In this document: positions 48,148 through 59,599 of the stretch, one piece after another
Layout: each line of letters begins with the position of its first letter
How positions within the stretch are numbered: position 1 is the stretch's first letter
NCBI GenBank assembly: GCA_030770535.1
Contig: JASVEC010000017.1
Span: 186,001 to 250,000 of the forward strand
DNA length: 64,000 nucleotides
Origin: Batkoa obscura
Taxonomy: Eukaryota > Entomophthoromycota > Entomophthoromycetes > Entomophthorales > Batkoaceae
Direction: 5' to 3'
Notes under the pieces: generated by a model
Told to the model about the DNA's origin: nothing
Database searches by the model: none
What the model saw: only the letters and a program-made list of their open reading frames with translations
Position numbers and translations under genes: made by a program

Positions 48148-48894
48148 TTAAAAAAGATTCGATAATACATTAAAAACATCACTTCGGTCAAATAGAACAG
48201 AAACATCCCAAGGACAGTCGAAATTAAAGTTATTATTGATTTGAGGCACGTAACCTGTCCACTTAATTAGATCAATATAAAGCTTAGCGTCATAGTTAAT
48301 GGTCAACGGTTTTCTCTGATTTACGTCCGAATTACATGAACTCTTTAATATACTTGCGGTAGCTAAATTCTCTTCAGAAGTGTCTTTGGTGTTATAAAAT
48401 AGTGTAAATGGTAATGTAAAAGGTGTGGTGGTCATAGCATTAATTGAGACAGGCCTTAGTAAATAACCTTGACCGATGGGTGAGTTGTTCAATTTAGCAT
48501 CTATAGTTATATTTGATACTGCAATGTTAATATAATTTTGACTTTTAATATCCAAATTAAGTGCTAATGGTATAGAAACTATACCATTACTGCTATGAGA
48601 TATTTTATCAGTCAATGAAGAAGTGATAGAAGAACCATCTTGATAACTTAGTTGTTTAAACTCGAAAGAAGGTATTCTAGGGAATAAGAAAAAGATAGCA
48701 GCACCAATACCACCTAATAATATTAAAGTAGTTACACCACATAGTAAGGCTCCTTTTCTTGACAAACAACAACAGCAGCAAAATCTGACACAACAATTCC
48801 TTTTTTTCTGTGGTATTCCATTTTCATCAATACTCATTCTTTCTCTTCCACTATTTAATCCAATTCTACTCTCTCGATTGTCTGTATAATTCAT
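48148..48894 (-). CDS. LEA_2-like single-pass membrane protein with a cysteine-rich membrane-proximal run
   Basis: Single exon, 248 residues. The short cytosolic head ends in a cysteine run (RNCCVRFCCCCCLSRKG, 33-48), probably palmitoylated. A transmembrane helix (about 49-71, ALLCGVTTLILLGGIGAAIFFLF) follows. The remainder is beta-rich and ends without a second membrane segment. Its phrases (NLDIKSQNYINIAVSNITIDAKL; GQGYLLRPVSINAMTTTPFTLPFTLFYN; LYIDLIKWTGYVPQINN) resemble the LEA14/LEA_2 domain found in fungal membrane proteins. A vacuolar or plasma-membrane location is plausible. The function is unknown, and the domain call rests on pattern rather than a search. Confidence 0.7.
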   Translation of the reverse strand: MNYTDNRESRIGLNSGRERMSIDENGIPQKKRNCCVRFCCCCCLSRKGALLCGVTTLILLGGIGAAIFFLFPRIPSFEFKQLSYQDGSSITSSLTDKISHSSNGIVSIPLALNLDIKSQNYINIAVSNITIDAKLNNSPIGQGYLLRPVSINAMTTTPFTLPFTLFYNTKDTSEENLATASILKSSCNSDVNQRKPLTINYDAKLYIDLIKWTGYVPQINNNFNFDCPWDVSVLFDRSDVFNVLSNLF

Positions 48895-50041
48895 TTTATA
48901 AGATTTAATTTATTACAACAGTGGTTATATACGAATAAAGGTTTCCAAAATCAAAGAAGTTTAATCCAGTCAGGGAACAAATATAATTAAGAAAATAATA
49001 AAGTAGAACTTATTTATATAATTCAGTCATAATATTCTTTATTCTTTAGTCACTATATCATAAATTAATATTCTATTAATAACTTTGTTTGGCTATCATT
49101 GGCTCACTTTCTTTATTTTTATTTTCAAGCCTTAATGATGTCCGAATTTATTTACTTTGAAGCATTAAATGATATAAGTATTTCAATTGCCAATTAACCT
49201 TGCTTTTCTCTGACTTAATTGGCTTTTTATATTTGAATCATTACGGAAGATAGCTTTGTTATTTTATAAGGATTCATACTTCTCTTATTCTTTAATTTAT
49301 CCGTCCTTGTTATCATTTGTTGTTACTTTGTTGCTCCTTTTTTCTTGGCTACTATTTTTATAACCTCAAAGTGAAGCTTTGCTTGATTTAAATAGCAATT
49401 TCAAATTAAAAATAAAAAGCATTGTTGACCAAATGTATTAAAATAACTAAATTCTATACATATTTAAAAATTATGTTAAATGTTGTAACTTTTAATATAA
49501 GTTATGATATAACTATTGAACTTATATTATATTTAAAGTATCATTAATAATTCAAATTGTATACTTAATAATTCAAATTAAAGTATATAATAAATGATAC
49601 TAGTTTTATCTAATCATTTCAACCACAGTCCTAGTCTAAGATTGCTAACGGTTCCTTATCATTATTTCATTTTATTTTAAATATACACTAGACCCAAAAG
49701 ACTAAAGTGAGTTTATCAATAAGAAGTGTAAAATAGAGAAAGAGAAAGGTATTCTATAATAAAAAATCATTATATAAAATTCAGAGTTATCATATATATA
49801 AACTCAACTTTATTTAGTAATAGTTTTCTGAGCCGTTTAAGAGCACCTGTATAAAATTTTAAACCCAGTTTGATTTTTTTGTATATTTAGGCTTTATTTA
49901 TTAAAACTTCAAGTTCTAGGAAATATATGATAAAGGAGATTTAATTTAATTATATTTTATTAGAAATATTATATAAAAAAGAATTAAAATAAAATAAAAA
50001 AAAGGAAATATACAAAATACTAATTTAATATTAATTTTTTA
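48895..50041. other. AT-rich intergenic sequence
   Basis: No gene seen. It lies between the LEA_2-like gene start and the 3' end of the next minus-strand gene. Confidence 0.45.
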
Positions 50042-50977
50042 TTAAACATTAATTAATTCAAAATCAGCATAATTAAATTTGGCTGATTTACCTAATACCA
50101 ATAACTGCTTTAATTGTTTATTATTGAATACAATGGAATCAATCTTAATAAATTTAGTATTAACTTTATTAATACTATTATTATTTAAATTGAGTTTATA
50201 AATGGTATTATCGTTGTTCAATACGAAATAAACTTCATTACTGTTGCAGTTGTGTAATAATTGTAATATTTTATTATTATCATCCTTAATATTAATACTT
50301 TTCTTAATATTATTAACAACATTTAAAGAATCGACTTCATTTTTTTGATCATTATAGTTTAACTTATAAATATAATAATAACCAGATGAGAAATAAATCT
50401 CCTTTTTGGAATCATTATAGACTAACCCTTTGATTTTACCTAAGTTGCTTCTTAATAGTTGACTCTTGTTATTACTTAATGAACATTGATATAGATTCCC
50501 ATTTTTCGTTGATAATAACAACTTATCTGTATTTTTAATGTGTACTAATCCGGTTAACAAGTTTTCTTTATTATTGTCTTCATTAATAGTACATAATTTG
50601 AAATTCTTATCACTTCTTTCTTCATTGATGGTCAATTCAGCTTTAAATAAAGATTTGCATGTTTGATCAAAATAAACCAGTTGATTTTTAATAATTAAGA
50701 AATGGGTCACATTAACAGGAGTTCGAGGCATAATAGGCATATTTTCTAAATAGCCACCTTGTACCTTTTGAAATGGCAAATAAGGATTCAATGAGTTGTA
50801 ACTTATTATCTCTTCCTTGTCTTCATACAATTGAGCCGCTACTTCGTTCATTGGAATCGATAGGTCATTGCTATTTAATTCTTTTATATCTTGAATCTTG
50901 CACTGCAATAATGATATAAAATAACTAAATACTAAACATAATAAAAATCCAAACTTCATTTTAATGTAACTGTTCAA
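50042..50977 (-). CDS. Secreted or lumenal beta-strand-rich (propeller-like) hypothetical protein
   Basis: Single exon, 311 residues. A clear signal peptide (about 1-26; a second Met at 7 could also start it) has the hydrophobic core FGFLLCLVFSYFISLL. The mature part repeats short strand-turn-strand units with aromatic/Tyr positions. Examples are NQLVYFDQTCKSLFKAEL, DKLLLSTKNGNLYQCSL, KEIYFSSGYYYIYKLN, NEVYFVLNNDNTIYKLNL and KQLLVLGKSAKFNYADFEL. These look like blades of a beta-propeller (YWTD/NHL-like spacing), but no catalytic motif is seen. No TM or GPI signal is present at the C-terminus. Function unknown. Confidence 0.65.
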   Translation of the reverse strand: MNSYIKMKFGFLLCLVFSYFISLLQCKIQDIKELNSNDLSIPMNEVAAQLYEDKEEIISYNSLNPYLPFQKVQGGYLENMPIMPRTPVNVTHFLIIKNQLVYFDQTCKSLFKAELTINEERSDKNFKLCTINEDNNKENLLTGLVHIKNTDKLLLSTKNGNLYQCSLSNNKSQLLRSNLGKIKGLVYNDSKKEIYFSSGYYYIYKLNYNDQKNEVDSLNVVNNIKKSINIKDDNNKILQLLHNCNSNEVYFVLNNDNTIYKLNLNNNSINKVNTKFIKIDSIVFNNKQLKQLLVLGKSAKFNYADFELINV

Positions 50978-52132
50978 AGTAATTATTAGTGATGTAATGG
51001 AATATAAAAATATTAAAAAATATAAAAGTGAAAAACTTTAAAGTTAAATTTTGATTATTTATATCTCAACTTCTTTTAGAATTTTTATTCACTAAATGTT
51101 GGATGAAATTAATTAGCTCATTCATTTTTTCATGGTTACTTGAGTCATTTGTTTTTTGTTTCTGTGTAAATATTTATAGGATTTCAAATGTAAAATTAAT
51201 AAGATATTGTTTAAAAATAACTCATTATTTAAAAATAGTAATTGAAGTAAAAATATAAAACATGTTATTAAATAACTGTTAATTTTTCTAAGTTTATTAG
51301 CTTATTGTATTTGTTTATTTTCTTGTAAAATTTGAATTTAAATTTTCAACTCAAATATCAAAATAATAATTAAGGCATCGTATATTATTCAGATATTAAA
51401 TTTATTCCTAAAAACTTGGGACTCTACCTTTTAAAATTTTATTAAAATTTAATTTAAAAACTGATATTTGAAATGATATCATATTAATGGTGTCAATACC
51501 AAGCTATAAAAATTTAAGCCCAACTAACTTGACAAGCAGTTTACTGACTAATTGAGCTCATAATTATTGGTTGACTGGTAATCAAATCATAACGATTATA
51601 TCTTAAAATAAACCAATTACCCATTTTCGTAAAAAAGCTATTGACATGATCAAAATAAATTCAAGGGTGTAAAAAAATTCAATCTCGAATTAAAATTGAT
51701 TTTGAAATGAAATCTGGTAAAAAGTATAAAGGGGACTAAAATTCGTTATTTGTTTATTACTTTAGATATCAACATTAACAGATAAGAATTGAATGAAGTG
51801 TATGAGAAACCATTTGCAAAAAGCAGGTACTTGATGGCTATTGAAAGTATAGAACATCCAGGCGTCCTGAAGTTGCTTTAGTGATACATTTTATGTTCTT
51901 TAAAACGCATACCAAAGAAAGCTTATTGCTTTTCAAGTAGTGTATTCTTTGGGATGCATCTAGTGGTTTTCATTTACTGATTTTGATGATAATTTGCTAT
52001 TTGAAACAAGTAAATGCTAAAATATCTAAATTTGATATAATCCCTTATACATCACATTAAACTGACTTGATACATTTGTTTTATTCAGTGTCTTTTTAAC
52101 TGATGTATATTTCGGTTTTCAGTGATTTGATA
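50978..52132. other. AT-rich intergenic sequence
   Basis: No supported gene. Some mixed-composition patches near 51740-51990 lack a continuous frame. Confidence 0.4.
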
Positions 52133-52233
52133 TGGGGATGTTTTTTTTGGTTTCATCACTTTTTCCGTCTTTTAAGCACTATTTGAGTGCAAAGACTGTT
52201 AGTAAGATTTTTAAACAAAAAAATACATCCCCA
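52133..52233 (-). mobile_element. TA-flanked MITE, copy 10 (best-preserved ends)
   Basis: 101 bp. Perfect 9-bp inverted ends TGGGGATGT...ACATCCCCA are flanked by TA. Inverted-repeat similarity extends to about 17 bp (TGGGGATGTWTTTTTTTG). It defines the family consensus. Confidence 0.9.
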
Positions 52234-52422
52234 TATAGAGTTTAAAAGAATAAAATTAACTTTAAATTATAAAAAGCTTCATTTTGAATTTAACATTATT
52301 TTTGTTACTACCATCTTATATATGATTTTATGTAATATCAAATGCAGAAGAGATTCAAATCTTAACTGAGCAGATTTTACGAGGGGTCAAAGAGAGGACA
52401 AAACATTCCAGTTGTGAAATAT

Positions 52423-52873
52423 TGCTTTATTAGCTCTCGAATTGATTATAACACAACAATCACTTAAGTTGTGTTCTCAAGTTCAAACACAATCAAATCA
52501 GAGTCCCTTATTTTGATTTGCTGCGAGAATTTCTAACTTAATATTGCAAACAATATTATCCTCTCGTTTTGATATCCATACTTGTTGGAGTATAAAAGAG
52601 ATTCTTCAACATGATGACTCGATGCTTTTTAATTGAATTACTCCCTGATAACGTATCATTAATAAAGTCACTAAGTCTTTCTGACAACATCTTATATAGG
52701 TTTTACGGTAGTATCTTCCATTGTATTTGTTTTACATAATTCGTAGCTTATTACGTACTATTTCTATTAAGTTAAGTCTATCTTAGTTACATAAACTAAG
52801 ACCCTTCGACTCAAGGCAAGTTAATTAAGCAAGAGTAGCTTTTAACTTCGACCACTGAGTATCAACTTTCACA
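52423..52873 (+). mobile_element. Solo LTR, fossil, with 4-bp target duplication
   Basis: 451 bp, TGTGAAA...TTTCACA ends, flanked on both sides by CAGT. Same family and orientation as 41184-41647. No internal domains adjoin it. It lies 190 bp after a MITE. Confidence 0.85.
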
Positions 52874-54990
52874 CAGTATAACTAAAACAAAAATTTATCA
52901 GCCCAGAAGAGTTGGTAGATTACAAGCTTTTAAAGCAAACTAAAATCTAAAACCCAACCAAAAAGAATAGAATGAATATAGATTGTAAGGTCCGTTACAT
53001 AGCTTGAAAAGAAGCCTATGTTGGGTTGGATAGGTAAGAAGATATAAACTAATAGTTTTTTTGTGTGATTAAAGATATTATTATTTTTTTTTGAAAATTT
53101 GAATAGAGTTTACAGGATGGATATAGCATAAAGTAGTATCTTTAAAGCTTAATAAAAAAATTATTGAGAATAAAATAAAAATTTTAAAAAGCTTAATATG
53201 AGTTTAAAAGCGCATTATAATTAATTTTGAATTAATACATTATAAGCTGGTCATGTTATTAATATTAAAACAACAGGGGGTTGAAAAAAATCTTTAACTT
53301 TTTAGCTAAAAATCAAAATTATATAGTATAGTTTATAAGCTTTATATCTAAACATTTTAATATAAAAATTTAAAATAAAAAGTACAATATGATAGCTCAA
53401 TATTAAATATATATACTAGAGAAATAAAAATTACTATTTCAATACTAAACTTTAATCATTTATTAAAAATCAGCTTAAATATTGATTCTGAAATCTTTAG
53501 TTTTTAAAACTAAATTTACATATCTATAATTAACAAGGTCTTTTTAAATAAAAAATGCATATAATAAAACTCTAAAAAATTGATATCATATAAAAAATAA
53601 GGGCTGATTATATATAGCGTACTTTGTTTAAAAAAATTATGTTAGGAAGTATTAAAATTATAACTTTTAATATAAAATTGGATTTTTATCCCCTTTTTTA
53701 TAATCTTTAATAACTTTATTATTTTATAATACTAAAAAAAACAAAAAAAAACGGGAGTAACATTTAAATACCATCAGTTTATTATTATTTTCTTATTTTT
53801 TTAAATTTTTGTTTATTATTATTTTTTTATAAGACCTTTAAGTTGTTATTTTAAATTAAAAATAGCCTGTATTCAAAATAATCCAAATTTTAGAAATGAG
53901 TGATTTAGCAACTCAAATAAAATAGCTAAAGATAAAGTTAAAGGATAAAAGCATTAGTTCAACTAGAAACTTATTGTATATTAATATCACCTCTTCCCTA
54001 GGATAAACCAGTTTTAGTAAATAAATAATGTTAATGAGTAAATATTGCAGCTTTAATCTTTTTATTTAAGTTTAAATGCTTGTATGGAAGAAATGTCAGA
54101 AAACAAAATTTGACCTAGAATTATCTATGAGCGTTGGGTAAAATGGAAATTTCAGTGGGCTAGGAGGTAATGCACATATTAAGTTTGGGATGTGATGCGA
54201 TGAAGTATTAAATTCTAGAAGTGCCAATTGATGTTCTATAGGATATCATACATTAACTAAAATTTGGGCTAAATCTATTAAGTTTGGAGAATAATATAAT
54301 TATTTATTATATTTTTTACTTAAGTTGAAAAAAGATACAGTAATGTAGAAGTAGTAGTAGATTTAATGTTATCATGACGTTGTACATAATATAAAATAGA
54401 ATATAACAAAATCCAGTTAACTATGATATTTAGTTTTTTAAGATTAGAAGAGGGAAATGGTGGTTTTGAAGTGATTAGAGGACTTTATGAAAGAACTATC
54501 GCCCAAGTGCCACTTGCGTTATAAAAAAGATTGTGGAAATGATATGTTTAAATTGGATTTAATGTATTTTTTTGGAAGAATATTTGACTTGGACTTTTTA
54601 AAGCTTATTCATATTTAATCCCACATAAAAGGTTTGCTTTTGTTGAATTTTGAATGTTGTATTTACTTTTTAGTTTGCCATGAAGACCTTGGGTAGAGTT
54701 ATTGATATATGTCTAAGACCTAAAGTATCTAAAAGCTATATTGAGTGAAAATGATGGTTAGAAAATCTGATTATGTGAGAACATTTTATATAGAGTTTTG
54801 GAACGAACTTAGCTTATGTTTCGCTTGAGTCAATGTAACAGAAGTATAATAAGGGTTGTTAGTTTTGAATTACTATGTAATTGTCTTTAAATTAATTCCT
54901 TCATCATCTAATCTAGAACATCTGAGGTGTTATGGGAGGTTTATATTGGTAAAGGTTTGGATTTGATTTTGTCTGCAGCATAGGCTGCAA
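52874..54990. other. Gene-poor AT-rich tract
   Basis: No gene supported. 53100-53900 is extremely AT-rich. 54050-54900 is less so and may hold decayed coding sequence, but no readable domain emerges on either strand. Confidence 0.4.
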
Positions 54991-54999
54991 ATATGGTAA

Positions 55000-55395
55000 A
55001 TTTACAGTTAGTCGCGTTTATTATGATGATAGCTAAATAGGAAAGTACTTATTATAGAAATTTAATATAGTACTTCAGACATTAGTAATAGAAGAATGGG
55101 TGAGGTCCATTTAATTTTGGTGATGTATTTTTTATTGTAGTATGCCAAACTAGTGCAAAAGTTCAATATTCTTATTTTTATTATAGCTATACCTTTGAGT
55201 CAATTTACCGTATAAAATGTATAAAAGCTAAATGAATCACTAATTAAAATAAAAACCTGTTTTATTGTTATTAATTGAACCATGAAGTAATTATCCATAG
55301 CTAAAGTGCAAAACATCAAAAAACAATGAACCATAAAAATAGCCTATAAAAGGCTCAAGACACTATTAAACCCCACATTAAACACATAACTAAAG
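55000..55395 (+). promoter_or_regulatory. Conserved upstream block of secreted peptide gene 1
   Basis: About 400 bp closely similar to the blocks before peptide genes 2 and 3 and more weakly to gene 4. The last ~190 bp (from ACCGTATAAAATGTATAAAA near 55208) is nearly identical in copies 1-3. TATAAAAGG at about 55345 lies ~50 bp before the ATG. The leader ending CACATAACTAAAG is also shared. Confidence 0.8.
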
Positions 55396-55608
55396 ATGAA
55401 CTTTAACATTACCTCTATCCTCTCCTTTTTAACTGTTGGTAGCTTACTTATTTGCCATATACACGCTATCGCTCCTTGTACCTATAGAGGTGGTGGCTGT
55501 AGACCTGCCAATCAAAGCTGTTATACACTTCAAGGTGTTAAAGGTTTTTGTAAACTTTGTGAATGTATCCCTCAACCAGCATTTGCTAAACCTATTAATA
55601 GTCCATAA
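55396..55608 (+). CDS. Small secreted cysteine-rich peptide, paralog 1
   Basis: 70 residues, single exon. The signal peptide is about residues 1-24 (MNFNITSILSFLTVGSLLIC then HIHA). The mature peptide is about 46 residues with six cysteines in the pattern C-x6-C-x6-C-x9-C-x2-C-x-C, which suits a disulfide-knotted peptide. The mature N-terminus reads IAPCTYRGGGCRP, and the C-terminus has a Pro/Ala-rich tail (PQPAFAKPINSP). Three paralogs lie within the next 8.4 kb on the same strand. The residues up to CRP are identical in paralogs 1-3. A defence, antimicrobial or effector role is plausible, but the family is not one I recognise. Confidence 0.88.
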   Translation: MNFNITSILSFLTVGSLLICHIHAIAPCTYRGGGCRPANQSCYTLQGVKGFCKLCECIPQPAFAKPINSP

Positions 55609-56748
55609 TATATATATTAAGTTTGATAATATACATGTAATAAAAATGATTATAAACACTAGTAGTTTTTTATATAAAATATTATTATTATTAAAACTTC
55701 TAATTGTTTTTTGTATACAAAAATCATACGAATTGATAAATTTAAAAAATCAGTTCAGTGTCCTTGTTTTCTTATAGCTTATCTTGTACAAAGTTAAGAT
55801 AATTTTTGTATTAAGTATTGTTTTCTATCACAATTTTATACCTCCACCACTTAGATTAATATAAAAATTAGTAGAGCACGGAAAGACCTGATGCCATTTT
55901 ATTAAAAACTAAAGTGTTAGATTAAGTTTTTTATATATAAAAATTATACTCTTGAACTTTTTTCCCCTGTGGCGTTAGTTCCAAATGATCTATTAAACTA
56001 AAAAAGTACAAACACTTTAGCCAGTTGACTTAAAGGACACGCTTATTTAGAAGTTATTTTCTAGTAAGATATTAATAGCATCCAACAAATTCCTATCTTT
56101 AGAAAAAGCAGTTAAAAAAACGCCAACTATTTTATCTCTGTTTTACAAAAGATTTCCTACTGAATGGTGAAAGAGATGAGGTTGAAAGACAAGCTCTGCT
56201 TACTAGCCCTATACGAATTTAAGCTATGTTCTAATTTGAAGAGTATTGATAATGATAATAAATTGGATATGCTAGTATAATAACCAATTTATTAGCTATT
56301 TTTTAAACCAATATTTTTCATTTTGACAGTAAAAAACAATAATATACCATTGTATTATTGAAAAGTAACTAAGTAAATCATAAATCATAAAATGCGTAAT
56401 TTTTTTTACCATTGCAGTAATGAAGTTACTAAATTTGATAATCTTAATATATTTCCATTTGATTTAACTACTGTATATATACAATATCAAAGCCTATAAG
56501 TATATAAATCTCTTAAAGCGTAAAAAAGTAATAAGTTTAAAAGGCCTTTTAAGAATAAAATTATCATTTGTAACTTTTCTATAAAATATTTAATTATGTT
56601 ACAGTATCATTAAGAACTACTATATATGTAAAGCATCTGTAAGAAGTAAAGTAATAAGTAATTGAAGAATATAAATACGAAGGAAAATGTAGTAGAAAAT
56701 ATAAACAAATAATAATTATAACTTTGATAGTTAAATCAAACAATTAAA
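55609..56748. other. Intergenic sequence
   Basis: No gene supported between peptide gene 1 and the secreted repeat protein. The last 200 bp contain a leader with AT-rich TATA-like stretches. Confidence 0.4.
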
Positions 56749-58008
56749 ATGAAATCAATTTTTGCTCATACCTCTTTAACCATTGCTTTAACTTTACTTC
56801 AATCTATCTCGGCTCAACCTTTAAATAACAAAGGAGCATTAAAATCGGATATTAGTAAATGTTTCAGAGTTGACAATAATGAATGGGTAAACAGAACTGA
56901 TGCTAAAGTACCACCATGCTGGGTTGAAAATAATGGTAAGTATGACTGCTATGAGTATACTATTGGAACCCAATGTTATGGCGGGCCAGGTATGTTTGAC
57001 ATCACTAAAGTTCCAAATAATGAAAATTTCCTTGATAGTGAAATCAACGTTATATATATTTTCCAACAAGACATTGAGGTGGTTATTCATGGTTTTGAAG
57101 CATTTTTTGGATTAATGAAGCCGGTGGTTAGTCAAGATCCCTCTAGCAAGAAATTTACTGAGGTGGTTTTAAAAGGATCCGAACTTTATGATTTGAGAAA
57201 CAACTTTAATTTTATAAATAATATCTTCCATCCAGACATCACCAATGCTGGTATAAAGACTAGAAAAAATGTTTCTACTTTTGAAGGTAAAGAGCTTAAG
57301 GAAATCTTAAAAGGAGTTAAGTTGGCTTGTGGTCTTTTGAAAATCGATAATGGTCATGATGGGAAGTTTGATGAGTTAGCTGAACTCACTTTAGCTAGAG
57401 ATGAGGTTTTAGAATTGAGTCGTTCTTTAGAAGTTGCTAGTCTATATTTATCACCTAAGTTTAAAGAAAATAAAAAATTTGAGGAGCCTAATAAAAAAAT
57501 GGAAAAGAAAGGATCTTGTAAACTCAAATCAAACACACCAAAGGCGGGTGTTGTATACCTTGGGCTACAAGATATAGAAAAAGCCGCTCATGACTTTAGG
57601 CTCTTTTTTGAGCTGTTAAAACCAGCAACTGGTCAAGATGACTCCAGCAGGAAACTAACCAAATTGACATTAAATGGACCTAAGCTTAAAGAAGCTAGGG
57701 AGGGCTTAGAATTTATTAATAAATCGTTCCACCCGAAGGATGTTGATGTCAGCTTAGAAAACAGACCAGGCGTTGCTGCTTTTGAGGGCGAAGCACTCAA
57801 TGAAATCTTAAAAGGACTTGAGCTAGCTTGTAATCTTTTAAAGGTTGAAGATAGTGATCATGACGGAAATATTGATGAATTAGCTGAACTTACTTTGGAC
57901 AAAGTTCAAATATTAAGAATAGCTCATTCTATAGAAGCTGGTTATCTAAGCTTACTTTCTAAGGTCAACAACTCTAATGAATATAAGGAAATTAAAAAGG
58001 GTTTATGA
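56749..58008 (+). CDS. Secreted protein with internal two-fold repeat and DxDxDG-like loops
   Basis: Single exon, 419 residues. A signal peptide (1-22, cut after SISA) is followed by a small four-cysteine segment (C38, C57, C67, C76) with CYEYTIGTQCYGGPG. Two homologous units follow, about 103-236 and 269-402. Each runs: QDIE..hdF..FF.L.KP, QD.SSkK.T...L.G..L, FIN..FHP, FEG..L.EILKG..LAC.LLK, then DG..DELAELTL. Unit 2 ends in DSDHDGNIDELAELTL, unit 1 in DNGHDGKFDELAELTL. These resemble a calcium-binding DxDxDG loop but lack the standard position-12 acid. I do not recognise the family. It sits inside the secreted-peptide cluster, so it may be co-expressed with it. Confidence 0.82.
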   Translation: MKSIFAHTSLTIALTLLQSISAQPLNNKGALKSDISKCFRVDNNEWVNRTDAKVPPCWVENNGKYDCYEYTIGTQCYGGPGMFDITKVPNNENFLDSEINVIYIFQQDIEVVIHGFEAFFGLMKPVVSQDPSSKKFTEVVLKGSELYDLRNNFNFINNIFHPDITNAGIKTRKNVSTFEGKELKEILKGVKLACGLLKIDNGHDGKFDELAELTLARDEVLELSRSLEVASLYLSPKFKENKKFEEPNKKMEKKGSCKLKSNTPKAGVVYLGLQDIEKAAHDFRLFFELLKPATGQDDSSRKLTKLTLNGPKLKEAREGLEFINKSFHPKDVDVSLENRPGVAAFEGEALNEILKGLELACNLLKVEDSDHDGNIDELAELTLDKVQILRIAHSIEAGYLSLLSKVNNSNEYKEIKKGL

Positions 58009-58369
58009 TCATGGTAAAACCAAAAGTGATAAATGAACAATAAAGAGCAAATAAGTTTATGTTTTAATAATAATAAAGTTATTTGACATTTTATTCTGTT
58101 TGTATCATTAATTTCCAGATTACTTTTTAATTAGTGTAAAAAAATGAAATATTTGTTATTATTTTATATAGAAAAATAAAACTGATTAATAATTAAGTTT
58201 TCAGGTAGTCTTTTTGTTATAATATTAGATACAATTCGTTAACTCTAACCTAAATTTAAATTATAAAATTCAATCAAAATATGATAAAACATAAAATCAT
58301 GGGTCAACCTGGAAATTTAACATCAGAAGTTAAATATCTAGGCCACTCCTTAGCAGTCTATTTATAATA

Positions 58370-58791
58370 GTATAGACTGGAGATACAGTAAATTTAGAGT
58401 TGGTCACATTTATTATACTAATAGCTAAATAAGAAGGTACTTATTATAGAAACTTTAATATAAAGCTTTCAATATTAATAAAATAATGACTAAAGCTCAC
58501 TTAATTTTAGCAATGTATTTTTTACCACATTATATCAAGCATCTGATATGAAAATTTAATCTTCTTATTTCTATCATTATAAGTATACCTTTAAATTAGT
58601 TTACCGTATAAAATGTATAAAGGCTAAATGAATCACTAATTAAAATAAAAACCTGTTTTATTGTTATTAATTGAACCATGAAGTAATTATCCATAGCTAA
58701 AGTGCAAAACATCAAAAAACAATGAACCATAAAAATAGCCTATAAAAGGCTCAAGACATTATTAAACCCCACATTAAACACATAACTAAAG
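58370..58791 (+). promoter_or_regulatory. Conserved upstream block of secreted peptide gene 2
   Basis: Same block as at 55000-55395. From ACCGTATAAAATGTATAAA (about 58603) to the ATG it differs from copy 1 by only a few bases. TATAAAAGG begins at 58741. Confidence 0.8.
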
Positions 58792-59004
58792 ATGAACTTT
58801 AATATTACCTCTATTCTCTCCTTTTTAACTGTTGGTAGCTTACTTATTTGCCATATACACGCTATCGCTCCTTGTACCTATAGAGGTGGTGGCTGTAGAC
58901 CTGACAATCAAACCTGTTATACGCTTCAAGGTGTTAAAGGTTCTTGTAAACTTTGTGAATGTATCCCTCAACCAGCATTTGCTAAATCTATTAATAGTCC
59001 ATAA
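58792..59004 (+). CDS. Small secreted cysteine-rich peptide, paralog 2
   Basis: 70 residues, differing from paralog 1 at four positions (CRPDNQTC for CRPANQSC, GSC for GFC, AKSIN for AKPIN). Cysteine spacing is identical. The DNA of the signal peptide is almost unchanged. It is the most recent duplicate of paralog 1 judging by promoter and coding identity. Confidence 0.88.
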   Translation: MNFNITSILSFLTVGSLLICHIHAIAPCTYRGGGCRPDNQTCYTLQGVKGSCKLCECIPQPAFAKSINSP

Positions 59005-59205
59005 TATATATATTAAGATGAACAAAGCACATGTAATGAAAATGGATTTTGCTGTATACAAAATTTGAAATAATAAAGTATTGATTATCTAAGTTTAATA
59101 TTGTGTTCCATGTTTTTTAAATGCTTAACTGTTTGGAACTGCTTTTTTATTAGGTGCTTCATAAGTGTACACATTTTCACATAAAATAAAGTTGCTAAGG
59201 GTATA

Positions 59206-59306
59206 TGGGGATGTATTTTTGTGTTTAAGAATTTTACTAACAATTTTTTTATTCAAATAGCGCTTAAAAGATAGAAAAAATAATGAAACCAAAAAAAATA
59301 CCCCCA
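59206..59306 (+). mobile_element. TA-flanked MITE, copy 11 (young)
   Basis: 101 bp, one visible substitution from the copy at 10557-10657. TA flanks. It lies about 200 bp after peptide gene 2. Confidence 0.88.
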
Positions 59307-59495
59307 TATGGCTACAATATAAAATTATTAACGTGAAAAAATAAGTCTTTAGATAAAATGACCTTAAAAAAATACAATGTAAAAAACTCGGAAATACAAT
59401 TACTCTTGTAATGATAGCGTTTATTTTCTTAATTAAAGTACGCTTTTTACACATCTAGTAATATCTACTTTAATTAAACATTTTCAAATTACAAA

Positions 59496-59595
59496 TGGCA
59501 ATGTATTTTTTTGTTTAAGAATTTTACTAATAATCTTTCCACTCAACAGTGCTTAAAAAATGGAAAAAGTAATGAAATCAAAAAAAACATCCCCA
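59496..59595 (+). mobile_element. MITE of the same family, copy 12
   Basis: About 100 bp. TGGCAATGTATTTTTTTG...ACATCCCCA with a shortened core (CAACAGTGCTTAAA). The flanks are AA rather than TA on the visible strand, so the ends have eroded. Confidence 0.72.
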
Positions 59596-59599
59596 AATA

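Noticed and set aside
55436-59068. Overlapping frames of the peptide genes (for example 55436-55777, 58832-59068, 61717-61944)
   Set aside because: They are alternative-frame shadows conserved only because the DNA of the paralogs is conserved; they lack start context and do not keep a common end.
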